Origin: JAGTVG01 sp964389805
Lineage (GTDB): Bacteria; Bacteroidota; Bacteroidia; Cytophagales; Cyclobacteriaceae
Length of the DNA stretch: 9,586 nucleotides
Reading direction: 5' to 3'
NCBI GenBank assembly: GCA_964389805.1
Contig: CAYMFU010000163.1
Span: 1-9,586, forward strand
Below the pieces are notes generated by a model that was given only the letters and a program-made list of their open reading frames with translations, made no database searches and was not told where the DNA came from. The translations under genes were made by a program, and so were the position numbers. Positions 6,543-9,586 of the stretch are shown here, piece by piece (position 1 is the stretch's first letter; every line of letters starts with the position of its first letter).

Positions 6543-7076
6543 ATGAATCAAATTACCAAAGAAGATATTGCTAAATCAATACGTGACATACCTGACTTTC
6601 CAAAAAATGGAATTTTATTCAAAGACCTAACCACAGCTTTCAAAAAACCGGAAATTTTAGTTGCCATTTCAGATGATCTCTATGATCACTATTCCGGCGC
6701 GGGTATTACCAAGGTGGTTGGCATTGAGTCCAGGGGCTTTATAGCCGGTAGTATACTTGCCAGCAGGCTTGGCGCTGGTTTTGTACCAGTAAGAAAACCC
6801 GGGAAGTTACCCGCTGACACATACTCTTATGAGTACAAGCTGGAATATGGGACCGACACGGTCGAGATCCACAAAGATGCTCTTGATTCGAATGATGTTG
6901 TTTTGCTGCACGACGATTTACTTGCAACGGGTGGAACAGCTTGTGCGGCTTTAGAGTTGATAAAAATATTCCAGGTCAGAAAAGTAATTATAAATTTTAT
7001 CGTTGAACTCTCTTTTCTTAAAGGCCGCGATTCTATCGGTGATGGGTATGAGATTTACTCCATGATCAAATTCTGA
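6543..7076 (+). CDS. apt: adenine phosphoribosyltransferase Apt
   Basis: Apt converts adenine and PRPP to AMP and pyrophosphate in purine salvage, in the cytoplasm. The 177-residue protein covers the whole family length. The N-terminal IRDIPDFPKNGILFKDLT (13-30) is the adenine-side hood region, and GIESRGFIAG (60-69) and PVRKPGKLP (82-90) are family signatures. LEYGTDTVEIHKDAL (100-114) follows, and then the PRPP-binding loop VLLHDDLLATGGT (120-132) with the acidic pair Asp124-Asp125. All expected residues are present. The gene is monocistronic by context: a divergent gap lies upstream, and the convergent metF begins its stop codon 4 bases after the apt stop. There is no room for a terminator between them. 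Confidence 0.96.
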   Translation: MNQITKEDIAKSIRDIPDFPKNGILFKDLTTAFKKPEILVAISDDLYDHYSGAGITKVVGIESRGFIAGSILASRLGAGFVPVRKPGKLPADTYSYEYKLEYGTDTVEIHKDALDSNDVVLLHDDLLATGGTACAALELIKIFQVRKVIINFIVELSFLKGRDSIGDGYEIYSMIKF

Positions 7077-7080
7077 CCTC

Positions 7081-7950
7081 TCAGGTAGTCAGGCCATGTG
7101 GGATAGAAGAATATATGTCAACTGTCGCGCGTGATTTATTAAGCGTATAAAAATGAAGTCCGGGAGCCCCTCTTTTGAGGAGGTCAATACATTGTTCAAT
7201 AGCTAATTCAACACCAGTACGATACATTGTCTTTGGATCATCCTGAATGGGTTCGAATTTCTGAATGATTGAATCAGGAACTGTAGCCCCGCTCATCTTT
7301 GAAAATTTACTTATCTGTTTGTAATTTGTGATAGGCATGATGCCGGGTATAATGCGTTGAGTTATATTTGATTTTCTGGCCTTTTCAACAAAATCAAAAT
7401 ACAGATCGTTATCAAAGAACATTTGGGTAATAATGAAGTCGGCCCCCTGTTCTATTTTATATTTCATCCATTTGACATCCTCATCAACATTCATGGATTC
7501 CTGGTGGCCTTCGGGATATCCGGAGGCCCCAATTGAAAAAGCATCCAGCGAATTGGCAATAGGTATTAAATCACTTGCATGAAGGAAATCATTATTCAAT
7601 CCTTTTGATCCTTCGGAAGGCAAGTCTCCCCGTAGCAGCATCAGGTTTTCAATCTTTCGTGTGATAAGGTATTTCAGGTCTTCTTCCACCTTGGCTTTAT
7701 TGGCATTAATGCAGGTATAATGGGCCATGGTTGTCAGCCCGATCTTGTTTTGAATGTAATCGACCAGGTCGAAGGATAATTCTTGTGTCGTTCCTCCAGC
7801 TCCATAAGTAACAGAAACAAAGGAGGGACTGAGTTTTAAAAGTTGCCCTACATTTATTCCCAATTCCAGAATGGATTGGTAATTTCTGGGAGGAAAGAAT
7901 TCAAATGAAAAGGTTTTATTATGATATTCAAATATCTCGGTAATTCTCAA
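7081..7950 (-). CDS. metF: methylenetetrahydrofolate reductase MetF
   Basis: MetF is a flavin enzyme that reduces 5,10-methylenetetrahydrofolate to 5-methyltetrahydrofolate, the methyl donor for methionine synthase. The 289-residue TIM-barrel protein shows SFEFFPP (15-21) with catalytic Glu17, VSVTYGAGG (45-53), HYTCIN (77-82) and LLRGDLP (105-111) with Asp109 in the place of E. coli Asp120. SGYPEGH, ADFIITQMFFD and IPGIMPI follow, and the C-terminus is GAPGLHFYTLN. All are standard for the classical bacterial form. It differs from the form I recall in Flavobacterium (about 318 residues, with EIIPP in place of EFFPP), which may point to another lineage or a second paralogue. No SAM riboswitch is evident upstream. 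It is divergent from the aldehyde dehydrogenase and convergent with apt. Confidence 0.95.
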   Translation of the reverse strand: MRITEIFEYHNKTFSFEFFPPRNYQSILELGINVGQLLKLSPSFVSVTYGAGGTTQELSFDLVDYIQNKIGLTTMAHYTCINANKAKVEEDLKYLITRKIENLMLLRGDLPSEGSKGLNNDFLHASDLIPIANSLDAFSIGASGYPEGHQESMNVDEDVKWMKYKIEQGADFIITQMFFDNDLYFDFVEKARKSNITQRIIPGIMPITNYKQISKFSKMSGATVPDSIIQKFEPIQDDPKTMYRTGVELAIEQCIDLLKRGAPGLHFYTLNKSRATVDIYSSIPHGLTT

Positions 7951-8136
7951 AGCCTGCTTTATTTGATATTATATATATTAATTTTAAACGACCGGAAATA
8001 TATTAAATTGATTTGATTAAAACGATGGAAATGGTTTTTTTCAATGCATTTTTGCCTTAATTTGAACGAATAGGTTTAGCTGCCATTTTTTAATAAATCT
8101 GAAAAAAGAATATAAGGGGGAATTAATAAATGAAAT
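7951..8136. other. metF-aldehyde dehydrogenase divergent intergenic region
   Basis: This 186-base AT-rich gap should hold promoters for both flanking genes, but no exact TAnnTTTG match was found. One-mismatch candidates are TATATTTC on the minus strand (8002 to 7995, for metF), and TTAATTTG (8057-8064) and TAGGTTTA (8071-8078) on the plus strand for the dehydrogenase. I see no riboswitch-like conserved structure, terminator or gene. Confidence 0.3.
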
Positions 8137-8153
8137 ATGGAAAGTCAGAATAG
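8130..8153 (+). other. seven-codon ORF overlapping the aldehyde dehydrogenase start
   Basis: An ATG at 8130 opens a frame reading MKYGKSE and stops at TAG 8151-8153, out of frame with and across the dehydrogenase start at 8137. A G-run (8116-8120) lies nine bases before this ATG but 16 before the dehydrogenase ATG. It may be a decoy or an upstream ORF; there is no evidence that it is translated. Confidence 0.2.
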
Positions 8154-9531
8154 CATTGTAGATGTATTGATCCGCCAAAAGCAATTTTTTCTAACCGATA
8201 AGACCAAAAACATAACTTACAGGAAGGAACAGCTCCGCAAACTACGGGATTTAATTATCAAAAATGAAAAAGTAATTTATGAAGCTTTGAAAACGGATTT
8301 CAGGAAGTCAACTTTTGAGACTTACTTATCTGAAAATGGCTATATGATCATGGAAATCAATCAGTTTATAAAGAAGTTGAAAAGATGGGCCAGGCCGAAA
8401 AGATTACCTTCTAACCTTTTGAACTTTCCTTCTTCAAGTTTCCTTATGCATGAGCCATATGGTGTTTCATTGATCATTGCACCCTGGAACTATCCCTTTC
8501 AATTGGCTATGGGACCTCTTGTCGGTGCTATGGCAGCCGGAAATTGTGCAATCCTTAAACCTTCCGAATTAGCCCCGGCAACCAGTGCCTTAATGAAGAA
8601 GCTAGTCAATGATAATTTTGATGACAAATATATTCATGTCGTGGAAGGAGATGCCAAGGTTACGCAAACCCTGCTTGCAGAGGAATTTGACTATATCTTC
8701 TTTACTGGCGGCACATACGTTGGTAAGATCATAGCAGAGGCAGCCGCTAATAACCTGACGCCTGTCACACTTGAGCTGGGTGGTAAAAGTCCCTGCATTG
8801 TTGATGGATCTATGAATATGAAACTGGCTGCCCGGCGAATAGTATGGGGAAAGTTTTTAAATAACGGACAAACCTGTGTGGCGCCCGATTATATATATGT
8901 GGACCGGAAATATAAGAGTGATTTATTGAGTTCTTTGAAAAAAGAGATCATTACTGCCTTTGGTGAAAATCCTGAAAACAGCGAAGACCTTGCAAGAATC
9001 ATTAACCTGAAACATTTTAATCGGGTAAAAAGACTGATCCCTGATTCCAAGGTATTTTATGGAGGCGAATCTGAAGAAGCGGACTTGTATATTGCGCCAA
9101 CCATCCTGCAGGATATAAATTGGGAGGATGATGTTATGAAAGAAGAGATATTCGGGCCTTTGTTGCCTGTTTTATCTTACCAAAATATAGAAGAGGTAAT
9201 TCACCAGCTTAAGAATAAGGAAAAGCCGCTGTCCTTATATGTGTTTTCTAACAAGAAATCCTTTGTTAATAAGATTCTAAATGAGTTAAGTTTTGGATCC
9301 GGCGCCATTAATGATACGATCATACACTATGGAAATCCTTATATTCCTTTTGGCGGTGTCGGTCAGAGTGGATACGGGGCATATCATGGGAAGTACAGCT
9401 TTGAAACTTTCAGCCATAAGAAGGGGATAGTTAAGAAAGGGAATTGGCTGGATGTGCCAGTGCGATATGCTCCATTTGGCACCAAATTGAAATGGCTCAA
9501 AAGGCTGTTTAAAATAAATTTCGAGTGGTAA
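8137..9531 (+). CDS. class-3-type NAD(P)-dependent aldehyde dehydrogenase
   Basis: This enzyme oxidises aldehydes, in this subfamily often medium- to long-chain fatty or aromatic ones, to acids using NAD(P)+. The 464-residue length and the short N-terminus fit the ALDH3 class (about 450-490) better than the roughly 500-residue classes. Catalytic residues are in place: Asn118 in APWNYPF, Glu213 in LELGGKSP and nucleophile Cys247 in NNGQTCVAPDY. The nucleotide-binding FFTGGTYVGK (188-197) and EEIFGPLLPV are clear, as is PFGGVGQSGYGAYHGKYSF near the end. The C-terminal tail (RYAPFGTKLKWLKRLFKINFEW) is basic and amphipathic and could sit on a membrane, as in some fatty aldehyde dehydrogenases, but it has no clear transmembrane span. 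The start at 8137 is the only suitable in-frame ATG before the conserved region. The substrate is not determinable from sequence. A terminator follows directly. Confidence 0.93.
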   Translation: MESQNSIVDVLIRQKQFFLTDKTKNITYRKEQLRKLRDLIIKNEKVIYEALKTDFRKSTFETYLSENGYMIMEINQFIKKLKRWARPKRLPSNLLNFPSSSFLMHEPYGVSLIIAPWNYPFQLAMGPLVGAMAAGNCAILKPSELAPATSALMKKLVNDNFDDKYIHVVEGDAKVTQTLLAEEFDYIFFTGGTYVGKIIAEAAANNLTPVTLELGGKSPCIVDGSMNMKLAARRIVWGKFLNNGQTCVAPDYIYVDRKYKSDLLSSLKKEIITAFGENPENSEDLARIINLKHFNRVKRLIPDSKVFYGGESEEADLYIAPTILQDINWEDDVMKEEIFGPLLPVLSYQNIEEVIHQLKNKEKPLSLYVFSNKKSFVNKILNELSFGSGAINDTIIHYGNPYIPFGGVGQSGYGAYHGKYSFETFSHKKGIVKKGNWLDVPVRYAPFGTKLKWLKRLFKINFEW

Positions 9532-9535
9532 AAAA

Positions 9536-9557
9536 AATCCCGCCATTTGGCGGGATT
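9536..9557 (+). terminator. intrinsic terminator after the aldehyde dehydrogenase
   Basis: AATCCCGCC (9536-9544) pairs perfectly with GGCGGGATT (9549-9557) around an ATTT loop, starting five bases after the stop codon. A loose T-rich stretch follows (ATTATTTGTTTTT). On the other strand the A-run at 9530-9537 gives a contiguous T-run, so it may work in both directions and terminate a convergent gene beyond the window. Confidence 0.85.
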
Positions 9558-9586
9558 GAAATTATTTGTTTTTACTATCTTGTTTC

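Noticed and set aside
7951..8136. SAM-responsive riboswitch upstream of metF
   Set aside because: No conserved helices or GC-rich core can be seen on the minus strand; the leader is mostly A/T runs.
9286..9546. Minus-strand open frame at the end of the aldehyde dehydrogenase
   Set aside because: It runs antisense to conserved dehydrogenase motifs and starts inside the terminator hairpin, so it is unlikely to be a gene.
1..9586. Mobile element, CRISPR array, tRNA or defence system
   Set aside because: No transposase or integrase, no regularly spaced repeats, no tRNA-like cloverleaf and no nuclease or toxin-like genes were seen; all sizeable coding regions are housekeeping or envelope genes.

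Overview
This window looks like ordinary core chromosome of a member of the Bacteroidota (Flavobacteriia or Cytophagia type; I do not assign a genus). Four things support this. AT-rich intergenic DNA carries TAnnTTTG-type -7 promoter elements. There is a DUF4270-type lipoprotein, a family I know from this phylum. A short glycogen-synthase-like protein lies beside panC. Shine-Dalgarno sequences are weak or absent. I see no phage, insertion sequence, CRISPR array, defence locus, tRNA or rRNA.

Layout. Positions 1-1528 (minus strand) hold panC, panD and the start of a YbhN-type multi-spanning membrane protein that runs off the left edge; this is a probable operon read right to left. A divergent promoter region (1529-1653) separates it from a plus-strand set: a stand-alone GT5 (glycogen/starch synthase) N-terminal domain (1654-2466), an overlapping DUF4270 lipoprotein (to 3733), and glmS (3908-5743). 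A small VTT/DedA-like membrane protein (5770-6342, minus) converges on glmS. After a 200-base AT-rich divergent region comes apt (6543-7076, plus), whose stop lies only 4 bases from the stop of the convergent metF (7081-7950, minus). After another divergent gap, a class-3-type aldehyde dehydrogenase (8137-9531, plus) ends at a strong hairpin terminator near the right edge.

How the genes relate. panC and panD supply beta-alanine and its condensation with pantoate to make pantothenate, the coenzyme A precursor. glmS makes glucosamine-6-phosphate for peptidoglycan and lipopolysaccharide. apt salvages adenine, and metF makes 5-methyltetrahydrofolate for methionine synthesis. The YbhN-like protein, the DUF4270 lipoprotein and the VTT protein belong to the envelope. 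The window is therefore housekeeping metabolism mixed with envelope genes.

The least understood part is the GT5-like protein with altered active-site motifs and its overlap with the lipoprotein gene. Other points of interest are a likely separate panD promoter, two adjacent inverted repeats upstream of glmS, inverted repeats between the VTT gene and apt, and a MetF that does not look like the form I associate with Flavobacterium. I found no convincing new multi-gene system.
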